DNA of 64,000 nucleotides from Dicaeum eximium. Lineage: Eukaryota > Chordata > Aves > Passeriformes > Dicaeidae. The notes beneath the pieces are model-generated. The model was not told the origin of the DNA and did not search any database. It saw only the letters and a list, made by a program, of their open reading frames with translations. Each line of letters starts with the position of its first letter. Position 1 is the stretch's first letter. The position numbers were made by a program, and so were the translations under genes. Below, piece by piece: positions 45,041 to 56,644 of this stretch. The stretch covers positions 248,001 through 312,000 of the forward strand of contig VWZP01009168.1 of assembly GCA_013396995.1 (NCBI GenBank), written 5' to 3'.

Positions 45041-45053
45041 TGCCATCTGCTGG
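45041..45053 (-). promoter_or_regulatory. CTCF-type motif
   Basis: The minus strand reads CCAGCAGATGGCA, matching CCASYAGRKGGCR at every position. It lies in a repeat-free part of the downstream intergenic region. Motif evidence only. Confidence 0.4.
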
Positions 45054-46453
45054 TTCTACAGGAAAAAATAGCCAGGCCATACTCTGAAACCCTCCTCCGT
45101 GAGTCTCCAAGTGCTCCATTATTTCTGGGAACATGGGAACATGTAGGACACCAGACACTGAATAAACATGATAATCTCATTACCATTTCTTCCTTCCTGC
45201 TGTTTGCCACATCTCCCTGTGCCATGTTCCCTTTTAGCTCTTGATCTCCCATCTCATGCAGAGGGCTGAGGCCCACCATGCATTGGGGCTAAATAATGCA
45301 ATTGATAAATAACACTGACCAAAAAGCCCTTGTGCCTTCAGTGCCCCCACCACTGCAGCAGTGGTTTCCCAGGCAGCTACTGAGTTTAATTGAAAAGACA
45401 GTTTAATTGATATAGCAAAACCCGTGCACACAAACAAATCAAACCAAGGAATTCATTAAGCACTTCCCATGGGCAGGCAGGTGTTCAGCCATCCCAGGAA
45501 AGCAGGCCTCCATCACCTGTAACAGTGACTTGAGAAGGCAAATGCCATCATTCCAAACATCCTTCCTTCCTGCTTTCTTCCAAAACAGGATGCCTTATTA
45601 TCTGGGATATCCCTTGGGTCAGTTGGGGTCACCTGTCCCAGCTGTGTCCCCTCACAATGCCTTGTGCACCCCCAGTCTCCTCCCTGGTGGGATGGGGTGA
45701 GGAGCAGAAAGGGCCTCGGTGTTGTGTAAACCCTGCCCAGCAACACCAAAACCAGCCCTGTGTTGTCAGCACTGCTTCCAGCAGAAACCCAAAACCCAGC
45801 CCTATCCCAGCTACCATGAGGAAAATTGACTCTGTCCCAGCCCAAAGCAAGACACATCCAAAGGGGTGGATATCCCAGGTCTGCTGCTCTCCTGCTTTTA
45901 TCCACTCTGTAACAAAGCCAGGGAAATCCTGCTGTCTTCCCTGACCTCGTCAGGAACCTCTTGCTGCACAGGTGACTTGAACTCCCAGGGAAACAGCTAA
46001 ATACTGTCATCACTTTCCAAAAATTTGAATGCACAGCTCATGGATCTTCTGTGTGTGGCTCTCAGTTAAAGGATCTTCTGAGCAATGTGTATCCCAGATG
46101 AAGGATAATTTTCAGCCCAAAGGAAATTCTCATAAAGAAATGTAATCCTGTCAAAATTTTCCAAATAAAATTTCTGGTTTGGATGCACATGCAAAACCCC
46201 ACCAAAATAGTTAATCTTCATTTGCTAACCAGGGCACCAAAGGTAAATAACTTGTTAAAATTCAGCATTTGGAAATTAAATTACATTTTTAAGTGAAATA
46301 GCATCTCAAAAGGAATTGTTCCTTCCAGGGCACCAAAATGGGCTATTTTTGGTTGACAGTCATTGTCACCTGCTTGCTTTACTCATTTGCTGTTCTCTGG
46401 CATGGGAACTGGGTGAACATCTTCATTTGTGTCACAGCAATATGTGTGCAGCA

Positions 46454-47013
46454 GGACCAGGAAAGTGACTGTCCCTCTGTGCTGTGAGACCACACCTTGA
46501 CTCCTGGGTTCAGTTTTGGACAACTCATGACAAGAAATACATTGAGGGGCTGGAACATGTCCAAGGAAGAGCAACAGAGCTGGTGAAAGGTCTGGAGCAC
46601 AAGTCTGATGAGGAGCAGCTGAGGGAGCTGGGGGGGCTCAGCCTGGAGAGAAGGAGGCTCAGGGGGAACCTTCCTGCTCTCTATAGCAATGTGAAAAGAG
46701 ATTGTGGAGGTCAGTGTTGGTCTCTTCACCCAAATAACAAGCAAGAAGATAAGAGGAAATGGAAAATTGTTTCAGGGGCAGTTTAGATTGGATATCAGGA
46801 AAATTTTCTTTGCAGAAAGGGTTGTGAAACATTGGAACAGGCTGCCCAGGGCAGTGGTGGAATAACCATTCCTGGAGGTATTTAAAAGTTGTATAGATGT
46901 GGCACTTGGGGACAGGGTTTAGTGGTGGCCTTGGCAGTGTTGGGTTAATGGTTGGACTCAATGACCTATGAGGACTTTTCCAACACAAACACTTCTTATT
47001 CTATGGCTCTGTG
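46454..47013 (+). mobile_element. CR1 LINE 3' fragment (about 560 bp)
   Basis: The stretch contains ACATTGAGGGGCTGGAACAT, AGAGCAACAGAGCTGGTGAA, GAGGAGCAGCTGAGGGAGCT, GGAACAGGCTGCCCAGGGCA and GGTTGGACTCAATGACC, in the order of a full avian CR1 3' region, ending TTATTCTATGGCTCTGTGG. It is one of the two longest copies in the window. The 100-codon open frame at 46484-46786 is CR1 3' region read-through, not a gene. Confidence 0.95.
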
Positions 47014-49070
47014 GTAAATGATCACTGTTTTGGTCTCAGAGGCGTGGGCACAGGTAGCCCATAGCTTTGTTTTGCAGGTGATTAAAGCTGGCCAGGTGCA
47101 GCTCTGATCACATCTTTTGTTTCTTCCACTCCCACCTAAAAAAATGCATGAGAACACACTTATCTTTAAATCCATGATTGAAGTCAAGGGGTTACATGGT
47201 CTGTTGAGCTGGGATAGGGTTTAACAAGTGCTTGAAGAGGGGCTTATTTGGTTTACTGAGTAGGAGCATTTCCACAGAATTTAGAGAGAGAGGTTCATGT
47301 AAATGAAAAAGAAAAAAAAGATCACATAAAAGGTCAGTCTCACTGGATTGGAGTGACACAGCAAAAGAAGCACCTTCAGAAAACTTCATCCTCTGAATAG
47401 CACTGACCAGCACCTTCAAAAGTAGTTTCTTTAAAGTGCCCCACATCTGGGTGCTAAAAATTAGTGGAAAAAAAATCATTTGGGATATTTTAAACATAAA
47501 GATATGTAGACAACAGAATTTTGAGTAATGAGGAGTCATGTGGTGGTGAATTGTTCACTATGTAGCCCATGTTTTCCTTGTGGTTTTATGAAATGTCTTA
47601 AGCAGGAAAACAGGAAAGTAAACACCTCTGTTCCCAGTGTGCTTGAGAGTTGCATGTTTCATATCCTGCAGTACCAAGATTTCTTGTTTGGTGCTTGCTT
47701 TTTCTTTGCCATCATTCAAGACCTTCTGCAGCTTCAGAAGGAAAGATGTCACATATTGTTTTCCTCGTAATTGCAAAACCAAAGGATTTCAGAGAAAATG
47801 TGGAGCTCGCTTGTAAAAGAGGGTTAAAACTGTTCCTCCACAAAAGAGAAAGTATTGTGACATTTGAAAGATTATTCTTCCTGGGACTCAAAGTTTTTAC
47901 CAGTAATCTGCATCTGTAGCCTTTCCCAAAATACTCTGTCATCAAATGATTCAATATCATCATCAAAGAATTTTTGGCTACTGACTTTCCTTTAATAACG
48001 GTTGAGAAGTTTAATGAAAGGTCTGCATAGATTTCTTCCTAAATTGGATGAAATCCCTCATTTTTTCTTTTTTCTTTTTCTTTTTGGCAATATTTCTGCT
48101 TAGAGAAAATTATAGCCTCTGGTGCCAGTGATGTGCTCTGTATGTTTTGTTTATTGCAGTGGTTTTAACTGGAACCATGGGTGAGGGAGTATCATTATAA
48201 AATTCTTGATACCCCTCATATATTTGTGCAAACATAGCTGTGGGCACCGAAGGCAGTGGTGGAGATGCCAATTTCAAAGCATTCTCTCCTTGTTTTAAAA
48301 ATGTGGTGCATGCCCACATGCTCTCTAGGCAGGGACAAACCCAGGTCCTGGCTCAGGCCGGACGTCTGACCCTGCGTGTCCCGGCTGAGGTTCTGGGGTT
48401 CTGCAGCTGCCTCTCCAGCTGGGCTTGGTGCTGGTACCCCGTGGTCAACCCCTTCCTGGTGTTTGCCATCAGGAGCATCCTGAGGAGCTCTGTGGCTTCT
48501 CACAGAAGGGCAGCCTGGAGTGGTACAAACCAGGAGCTGCTGCATTTTGTCGTAAAAACCTCTTGGCTGTGTAGGTTACACACATGCAGTGGCTGGGAGG
48601 AACAAGTGGTTACCCAACTTTGTGAATAGCAAAGTGTTGGGTCTCAGAGAGATGCAAATTCATGCCATGTCTGCAGTACCAGTAAAGATGAGCTCTGAAA
48701 ATAAGGCCTGCTGGTCATTTCTTTGCAATTCTCTGTATTTTTTTATTCACTACTTCCTAGCACTGAATTTCTTCTGACTCTCTGTTGGACTGCAAGAGGT
48801 GACAGCTGTGGAGGAGATAAACAAGAAACTGTTTGAAATGCAAGAGCCTGGGTTTTCTAAAGATCCAGGAGCTTAATTTCTTGTTATTTTGTGTCTACAG
48901 GCTGGGACAGATTTTCCAATTAATTCAGCCAGCAGCACTGGATATCTTCCACCAGGACAGTGGTATCCCACTCTGCAAAACACTTCAATCACAAAGATGT
49001 TGAACTGTCTTAGAAACTTTGCACCTGTGAATCACCAGTCTGCTAATTTATTTGTATTACTTTGTTATCA

Positions 49071-49235
49071 AGCCCTGGAGCAGCCTGGCTGGGGAAGTGG
49101 TGGAGTCACCAGCCCTGGAGGGGTTTAAAAGGCATGTAGGTGTGGTGCTGATAGAGGTGGTTTGGCAGTGCTGGGTTAATGGTTGGATTTAATGATCTTG
49201 GAGGTCTTTTCCAACCTGACTGATTCTATGAATCA
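49071..49235 (+). mobile_element. CR1 LINE 3' tail fragment
   Basis: GGAAGTGGTGGAGTCACCAG, CCTGGAGGGGTTTAAAAGGC, GTGCTGGGTTAATGGTTGGA and GAGGTCTTTTCCAACCTGAC, ending ATTCTATGAATC, match the CR1 3' end. It belongs to the same subfamily as the copy at 46454. Confidence 0.93.
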
Positions 49236-50531
49236 TGGGGATCACTTAGTTAAGGGAGATGTGGAGGGAGAGAGGAACTGAGATTTTTATTTATCTTTAG
49301 GAGCTACCACATCAGTAAGGGCTGTGTGTAGCCTCTGCAGAGCCCAGCACACCTTGGTATGACCCTGTTGAGATGAGGGCTCACACCAATACCCTGGGGT
49401 GGGCTTGTCCTCCTCTAACATTGGCTACCTCAGACCAAGGTGTAACAGCCATCAGTGACGTGAGCACCCCACAAAGCTGTTTGCCTTTCTTGTTGTAGAC
49501 ACGTCCCCCTAGGATGGGAGGCTCTGTTGTTTTCCAGAGGACCATCTCAGACTACACATTTAGCTTTATGATGGATGAAAAGTGAGAATTATCTCAGGTA
49601 CACGCAAATGGGGGTGGGGATGACCTGAACCGGAGTGCTGGGCTTGCACGATTTGCTGGATTGGGCAGTCAGCAGCTGTTACACCCAACCCCCAGGAGTA
49701 TCTGTGCTTCCACTAACTCAAACATCCCTCTGAAAGGCACAAATTTTGCTCCAGTACCCCAAAAGCTCTTCTCATTGCAGTGCCATAGACCAATGATTAG
49801 GAGAGAACTGAGAACACATTTGCCCTTCCAGTGGCAGAGGCAGCTGCCAGCAAAATGTGAAGAGTAGGAAACAAACTGGCCAAGAGCTGTAGACATCCCC
49901 CACTGGAGCCTGGAGAAAAGCTCTTATGGATATCTCTGCAAATCAGGGCTGAGCCAGATGAAAGCTGTGAAGAAAGAGCTCTGTGTTCTGTGAGGCTGTG
50001 TTGGTCTACAACCAAGAGGGGGAATGCTCTATAGTCTACAAGAGCCTCCTGGGCAGCACCAAGAAAAATTTTTCTTTCATCAGCACAACTGGAATTAATA
50101 TTGACTAGTTGTAGTGCAAAAAAAGAAATAAATTCACGATGTAAATTTTCCCTTTTCTCTCCTTCCCGTTCACCCTGAATATGCATTAAAAATAAGTCCT
50201 GAGCTCTGGACTCAAGAAATGACAACTTAGGGTGCACATGCTGGCAATGTTTGGGAAATGTTTATATGGCAGGGTCATCTGCCATACGAACCATATGCCA
50301 TAAAGAGGAGATGGGGAGATGGAACAAAACTCTCATGAAGGGCAGGAAATCAAGAAAAGATTGGTCACTCAACCCTCGGATAAACATAGAAAAAATTAGT
50401 GAGCAAATACCTTATTGACTCAAAGCATCATGTTAGGAGGGGATCTGAAAGCAAAATGTGGGTGGAGACCAAAGTGTCTTGGGAAGCAGTAGTGGGTTTG
50501 GTTGATCCATATTTTTCTGTTGCTAATGCTA

Positions 50532-50564
50532 TTGTTTTGTTGTTGTTATTGTTGTTGTTATTTT
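50532..50564 (+). repeat. (GTT)n-rich simple repeat
   Basis: TTGTTTTGTTGTTGTTATTG followed by TTGTTGTTATTTT is an imperfect GTT triplet tract. Confidence 0.85.
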
Positions 50565-52939
50565 AAGTGACAGACACAGTGTCTTCATCTATTTTGACAG
50601 ATTAAACAGTGCCAAGGAGCATCTCATGTGCAGCCCCTTTGTTGTCTCTGCTGTTGAACTGCCTGAATTTTCCTCAACATGCTTCTGGCCTGATCCCAGC
50701 AGGGCTCAGTTGGGAGCTGGGAGCTAACAGAGAGCTCAGACTGTTCCCAGTAGCTGTCCAGATGCAGCTTCCAGTGTGGACTTGCACATCCAGGGAAGCA
50801 TTGCTCCCATGTTTATGTGTTACTATAGGTGTCATTGGTGTGTTTGTGTTCAAAATAAAGTAAAATATTTAACCAAATATCCATCACAAACAACTATTGG
50901 CAGATTTTTGTAGGTAGTGGGGTGGGAATCCACGGAACAGCAAAGCACCAGGGTCCTGCAGTCCTGCACCTTCCCTTGGGTGGCTCCACAGCATGTCCAA
51001 TGTCTGTGTGAGCTGAGCTACCGCTGTAAAATGGCAGGAAATGGCTGATTTCCACACTTTTTTTGTTGGATATAACTTTTGTTACTTTAATGAGCTGAAC
51101 TAGCTGAGCAAAAAGTCAGCAAAGAAGGCTTGGAACGAGAGCTACAAGGCTGGGGGTCAAAGAGAGAGGGCAGGGATCCAGCACAGGAGGGATTTCCAAG
51201 GGCTTTGAGCTGGGCCATCAATATCACACTGATGCTGGTGAGATCCCACACACAGCCTCACACACCTTCCTCACCTGGGGCTCGCCATCTGAGAGGTTCC
51301 TTTTGGTGTGTTTTGGCTCTTCTCTTCCCTCTCACAACTTCTGTAATATTCCCATCACCCTTCTGTTCTCTGTTGTGCCTTTGTCCATGTTTTCACAGGG
51401 AACATGTGAATTCCATGAGCATTCAGTCTTGCACATGTGCTGTTCATGCCAGGTGTGAGCCATTTTGTATCAGGAACAGTCATTTATGGGGCAAGAAGTA
51501 GTCAAAAAATATTAATACTAAATCCTGGCATTTGCCAGTGAGTGTTCAAAGTATTTGGATGCTGGAGCATATAATTCATAGCAACAGCCTCAGACTCACC
51601 CCCATGAAGAAATCAAGTTTTCATAAAATAAAAACCTCCTATTCTGAGGTTGCATCCTCAGTTATGTATTTTAAGGGATTTTCTGTTCCAAAAGACCAAT
51701 TATACAAAAAAAACAAAGGTAGGGAAAATACCTATTATCCACTGTCTTGTAGCCATTTCTTATCACAGTAAGGATAGGGAAAGATAAGCACTTTCCATGA
51801 CAAGTGACCAATTCAGTGAGAAAATACTGGAAAGGGAAAAGCAAAATAAGTCAACACATAGGCCTTATTCAACACAAAAAACTAGGAATGAACAAAACAA
51901 GGGGAATTACTAGAAATGTACAAAGGCCTGTAAAAAGATGTTGTAAAATGAACAGAAAAAGAAAAAAATATTTTCCTGATTCCTTTTAAAACAAGACCCA
52001 GTCCCCCATTTTGCAGTGTTTTAGTCCTTTAGGGCATTCTTGAAAATTCAAATTGGACTTACATGCAGATTTACTAATGTTGAATATAATTTCTGTTTTA
52101 GAATTTGCTAAATAAATAGAGCTGTTTAATTTTACTGTACTACCTTGTGTTGCTAATACTTCAGGATGTATTAATGCTTAAGAATAAGGGAGCTGAGGCA
52201 CAGAGAAACATTAATACAACAAGTACTTAAATACAGAATATCTAGAATAAATCTCCAGCTTCTCCACTGATGAAATATCCATGGGACAATACCACCTACT
52301 TAAATTTACATGTTTTAGGAAACATCTTGTAAATAGAGGTAGATGGAAAGTCACTCTTCTCCTCTTGTGCACTCAAGGTAAGTATTTGACTACTGGTAGA
52401 AGCTGAACAAGTTTAAGTAAACGAATACAACTGAGCTTGGTGGGAACAGCATGGCAATTATTTCATTTCTGTAATCCCTATGAGGTTGTTACTTATGCAT
52501 TCAGCTAAAGAAGAGGTATTTTTCTTTGCTCAAGATGGAATGGAAATGTAATGGAAAATGAATATTCTCCTAGAAATTAAAAATTTGGAAGGTGGACAAT
52601 GTCAGTCCAAATGTGGACTTAGGAGGATTTGGTCATTTAGGGGAATCTGGTTACTTAGGAAGCTCAAAATGTCATTGAGTTTCTTTTACTGTCATTTGGT
52701 AGATCTTGCTCTATCCAGGAGGCCCTACCTTCTTCCTATCCTTCTTGATAGTTCCTTCCACAGCAGGCACTAGCCTGTTATTTTTATTAAATAAATGCTT
52801 TTAATGGGATTAGTGCCTTTGCACTATGGATCCTCCAGTGGAAGGCTGTGCATCCTGATTTTCTGTGTGTGTTAGGGAAAAAAGAACCATGAATTGATGT
52901 TCAGCACGAACATCAACAGATACTGAAGGTGAGGTAGCA

Positions 52940-53236
52940 GGGACACCTTCCACTATCCCAGGTTGCTCCAAGCCCTGTCCAACCTGGCCTTGGTCACTTC
53001 CAGGGATGGGGCAGCCACAGCTTCTCTGGGCAGCCTGTGCCAGGGCCTCACCACCCTCACAGTAAAGACCATCTTCCTAATATCTAATCTAAATCTCTTT
53101 TCTTTTGGTTTAAAGCCATTCCCCCTTGTCTTCCCTCTATCTTTCCAGTTAAAGAGCCAGTCTCCCTCTTTTTTTAGGCTCCCTTTAAAGACAGAAAACT
53201 CCAACAGGATCTCCTCATAGACTTTGCTTCTCCATG
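52940..53236 (-). mobile_element. CR1 LINE fragment, minus orientation, lacking its 3' tail
   Basis: The stretch starts at GGACACCTTCCACTATCCCA, then GCCCTGTCCAACCTGGCC, TCTCTGGGCAGCCTGTGCC, CACAGTAAAGACCATCTTCC and AAGCCATTCCCCCTTGTC. The roughly 80 bp of terminal CR1 sequence, including the octamer repeats, that should precede the start (left side, this orientation) are absent. Confidence 0.93.
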
Positions 53237-54499
53237 TTGTATGCACACAGGAAGGAAGAGTATGGTCCATTCCCACCCCACCTACTTTCAGTGGCCTTGT
53301 ATTTACACCTCTCAAAAACCCATGGAATTGGGAGTTTTGGGAAGCGCACTGTCTGCAGGGAGCGCGCGGTGCTCAGCGATGCCCAGCGCCTGTGGTTCTG
53401 GCACCAGAGGAGCTGACTGCTGCACTTTTACCAGCACATCACTTAAGGCAATGGAGAATTCAATTCAGGGAGAATTCAGGGAAATTGCTTTTTTAATAAC
53501 AGGGCAGGAGTTTTCACCCACCTCTTTCACCCTAGCCCGAGTGCTGCAGAGAGGAGTTATCTGTATGAATTGGCTTCCTCAGCCAGTCTGAGTCATTTTT
53601 CTGAGTCTTAAGTTTTAAGAGATTCTTTGTGGCTACACATTGACTCTGGTTTCATCCCTGGCATCCCTACAGGAAACTCAGTTGCACAGTTTTGGTGTCG
53701 GACTCAGCAAAACAGCCCTAGAGTGAGTGGGAAGAGTTGGACCCTCTGGGAGAACAGAGACAGCGTGAAGAGGCAGGGTGAGGAGAGGTTGCCCTGCTGC
53801 CCTTGTTATTCTAGTTCTGTGGATAACCAGAAGGTTACAGCCTTCAGCATTTCTGCCAGTCAGAGCTATTTTTGATTAAATATAAAGCCAGGAAGTTTTT
53901 AATATGGACAAACCAATAATGGGCTGTGTCACTGGCAAGTTCTAAAAATTATTATGTTGAGTCTTTGTTAAAAGACAGAAAAATTTGCCTATAGTTTTCT
54001 TTCTTTTTTTTTTTTTAATCTTATATTTGTTTTTTAGATTTATTCATGGGCTCAAATATTAAAAAATACCTTTCTTGATAACACATTGCCTATAAATTTG
54101 TATAGAAGCTGACAGCCTGGTCTGGGACACTAAAACAACTCAGACTTTTATGTATAAACTGAGTATGGCCAGCAATATGTTCCACAATAAATGGCATTAT
54201 CCTGTTATTACAATGTGTTTCTATCTTGCTGCGTGCTCCAAAAACTCCACAAGAAATCAGAATATATGTGGTGGCTCATCAGTGATCAAATATGAATTAG
54301 CTGAAAGATCTGTAAGGAATCAGCTCAATAGAAAGAAATATTGAATGCCATGAGAAAAGTTATGTGTTTGGCTGGAAGGAGGCTACTGGATCAGATTTTT
54401 TTCCAAGAATTATGCTTGTCACTAATAATTTCTTAAGAATGAGCACATTTAATATGGCCATTGGTAATTTTAGCATAAAAGCCTGTTGATCTCTCAGTC

Positions 54500-55030
54500 T
54501 GCTCTTGTGAGACTCCACCTGGAGTGCTGCATCCAGTTCTGGAGCCCTCAACACAAGGGGAACAGGAACCTCTTGGAATGAGTCCAGAAGAAGCCATTAA
54601 GCTGACCACAGGGCTGGAGCTCCTCTTCTATGAAGAGAAGCTGAGAGAGCTGGGGCTGTTCAGCCTGGTGAAGGGAAAGCTCCATAGAATCATTAGAGCC
54701 TCTTCCAGTGCCTGAAGGAGCCTACAAGAGAGCTGGAGAGGGACTTTTCACAAGGCCATTAAGTGATAGGACAAGGAGCAATGGCTTTAAGCTGAGGAAA
54801 GGTATGTTTAGATTAGATATTAGGAAGAAATTCTGAGTGTGGTGAGGCTCTGGAAGAGGTTCCCAGGGAGGCTGTAAATGCTCCTGGACCCCTGCAAGTG
54901 TTCAAGGCCATGTTGAACGGGGCTTGTAGAACCTGGTCTAGAGGAAGGTGTTCCTGCCCATGGCAGGGGCTCAGAACTGAATGGTATCTAAGTTCCCTTC
55001 CAGTCCAAATCCTTCTATGATTCCAGAATT
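54500..55030 (+). mobile_element. CR1 LINE 3' fragment (about 530 bp)
   Basis: Motifs in order are GAGACTCCACCTGGAGTGCT, TCTATGAAGAGAAGCTGAGA, GAGCTGGAGAGGGACTTTTC, GGTGAGGCTCTGGAAGAGGT, CCTGGTCTAGAGGAAGGTGT and TTCTATGATTCCAG. It is diverged and lacks coding potential for reverse transcriptase. Confidence 0.93.
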
Positions 55031-56476
55031 CTGTATTTTGCTGATGTAACAAAGAGAAGTGTTATCATGCAGGGAGATCTGATGTCCTGAGGGTGAAAAA
55101 AGTAGAAATAGTAAGATTTTCAGCAGAGCAAAACACAAAAGTGAAAAGGATTTCACTTCAGAATTATTTGTTACTATTATTATTAATATTAAATTCTTTA
55201 ATATCACAGCCATCACCTGGAAGCAACTGAGATGTGAAAGGCATTAATTTATTAGCTGACAGCACATTTATTCAGAGCCACCAATGGAATGGAATCAGAA
55301 CAGCACAAAAGTCTTCCCAAAATTGAAGATGTCCTAAGCAAGGAAGATGTTTTCCACTGTTGCAAAAGATCTGCAATATTGCCTAATGCCTGGGTCCCTG
55401 TTGTTGTCTGGTCAAGCCTGAGCAAACCAATCCTGTGAGATCAGACTCAGGAATTTCATTAAATGGACCTGGTTGGGGTGCCAACAAAGCCTCATCACGC
55501 TTGCACAGAAATCTTCTCCAAGCCAAACTGGCTTTCACCTGGCACAAGACGGGATCTGAAGCACCTCCTGCAGAACTGTGAAAACAAATCTCTCCATGAA
55601 CACCTGGAGATATGGCAGCACATTTCTGGTTCTGCTGCCCTGCAGCTGCCCAGGCCCATGTGCCAGCAGCCTCTTCTGAAACAGCTGATACCAGTCACAC
55701 TCTGAGATGAGGCCATGGTAAGATGAGCATCTATTTCCAGTTTGGCAGCCTGGCAATTCTTGTTTCCCTGGGAACTGGCAACTGCCCACATAAGCTGACC
55801 CACTGTGTAAGAATCCATAATTAATGTCACATTTGCTCTACCATCAGTCTAGACACATTTGTCTAAACTATTGTTTTTAAAAAAGAAACAAAAATATAAA
55901 AAATGTCAATCACCAACAGACAGAGAGTAGAGAGTAAATAAAGCCTGGCGGGCTCTTTTGCCTTTGATCACTTTTGCTACATTCCTAGTTGTCTTTTGAA
56001 AGAGTCTGGCACAGATTTGAAAAAGTGATTTCCTTTATCTTCTTTGATTTTACAGTTGCCCTGCATTAGCTGGCATCACATAACAGAAATGCTGTTAGAG
56101 TTAAATAAAGTAGACACCATGTTCAAGGTTTAACAGAGGTATGTTGTATATTATTTGGGCACCTTCTGCTGTTGTGTTTCCACATTTTCATCAGCCTAAA
56201 AATGTACAGAAATGTTCAGAAATAGCTTCACTTATCTCTGAAGTTTAGTCATTTGTGAAGTGTAATACTGAAGGAATAATATTACAGAGGCTTTTGGTTC
56301 AGAAGTACATCATTAAACATCCAGATGAAAGCAGGGGAAAAAATTCAATTTAAAGGATCCTGATTTGATATATTGCTTTATAGCACATTATGATTTGTTC
56401 TCTAAAAATGCCAGTAAAGATCACCATACAGTTTCTTAATACATGATGTTGTTTTCTAATAAAAAAGAGAAATAAA

Positions 56477-56644
56477 TTCCTTCCTTCCTTCCTTCCTTCC
56501 GCGCTTCCTTCCACGCTTCCTTCCGCGCTTCCTCCCTCCCTTCCTCTCTCTCTCCTTCCCTCCCTCCCTCCCTCCCTTCCTCCCTTCCTTTTTTTCCCTC
56601 TCTCTCCCCATTCCTTTTCCCCATCCCCTCTCTCTCATCTCCTT
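56477..56644 (+). repeat. Pyrimidine-rich block: (CCTT)n, (CCCT)n, (CT)n
   Basis: About 165 bp of nearly pure pyrimidine begin with CCTT tetramers, interrupted three times by GCGC or ACGC steps (CCGCGCTTCCTTCCACGC), then pass into CCCT and CT runs. The opposite strand gives spurious Arg/Lys/Gly/Glu-rich open frames. Confidence 0.95.

Larger units (their letters stand above)
30346..46453. other. Intergenic region downstream of CLIC5, free of recognisable CR1
   Basis: I see no gene, RNA gene or dispersed repeat that I can name in these 16 kb. It contains simple repeats (30922, 34287, 34877, 35543), a GT-rich tract at 35441, a kappa-B-like cluster at 34415, a 25-bp palindrome at 38291, a purine-rich tract at 42628-42838 and a CTCF-type motif at 45041. 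The longest open frame, 173 codons at 45513-46034 minus, has no recognisable domain. Part of the left end may still be CLIC5 3' UTR. Confidence 0.7.

Noticed and set aside
45513..46034. 173-codon open frame on the minus strand
   Set aside because: No recognisable domain, no splice or promoter context, and it lies in locally GC-richer DNA where stop codons are rarer. The composition (Trp, Gly, Cys, His-rich) looks like non-coding translation.
46484..46786. 100-codon open frame with QLRELGGLSLERRRLRG
   Set aside because: This peptide pattern is the well-known read-through of the CR1 3' region, often misannotated as protein in bird genomes.
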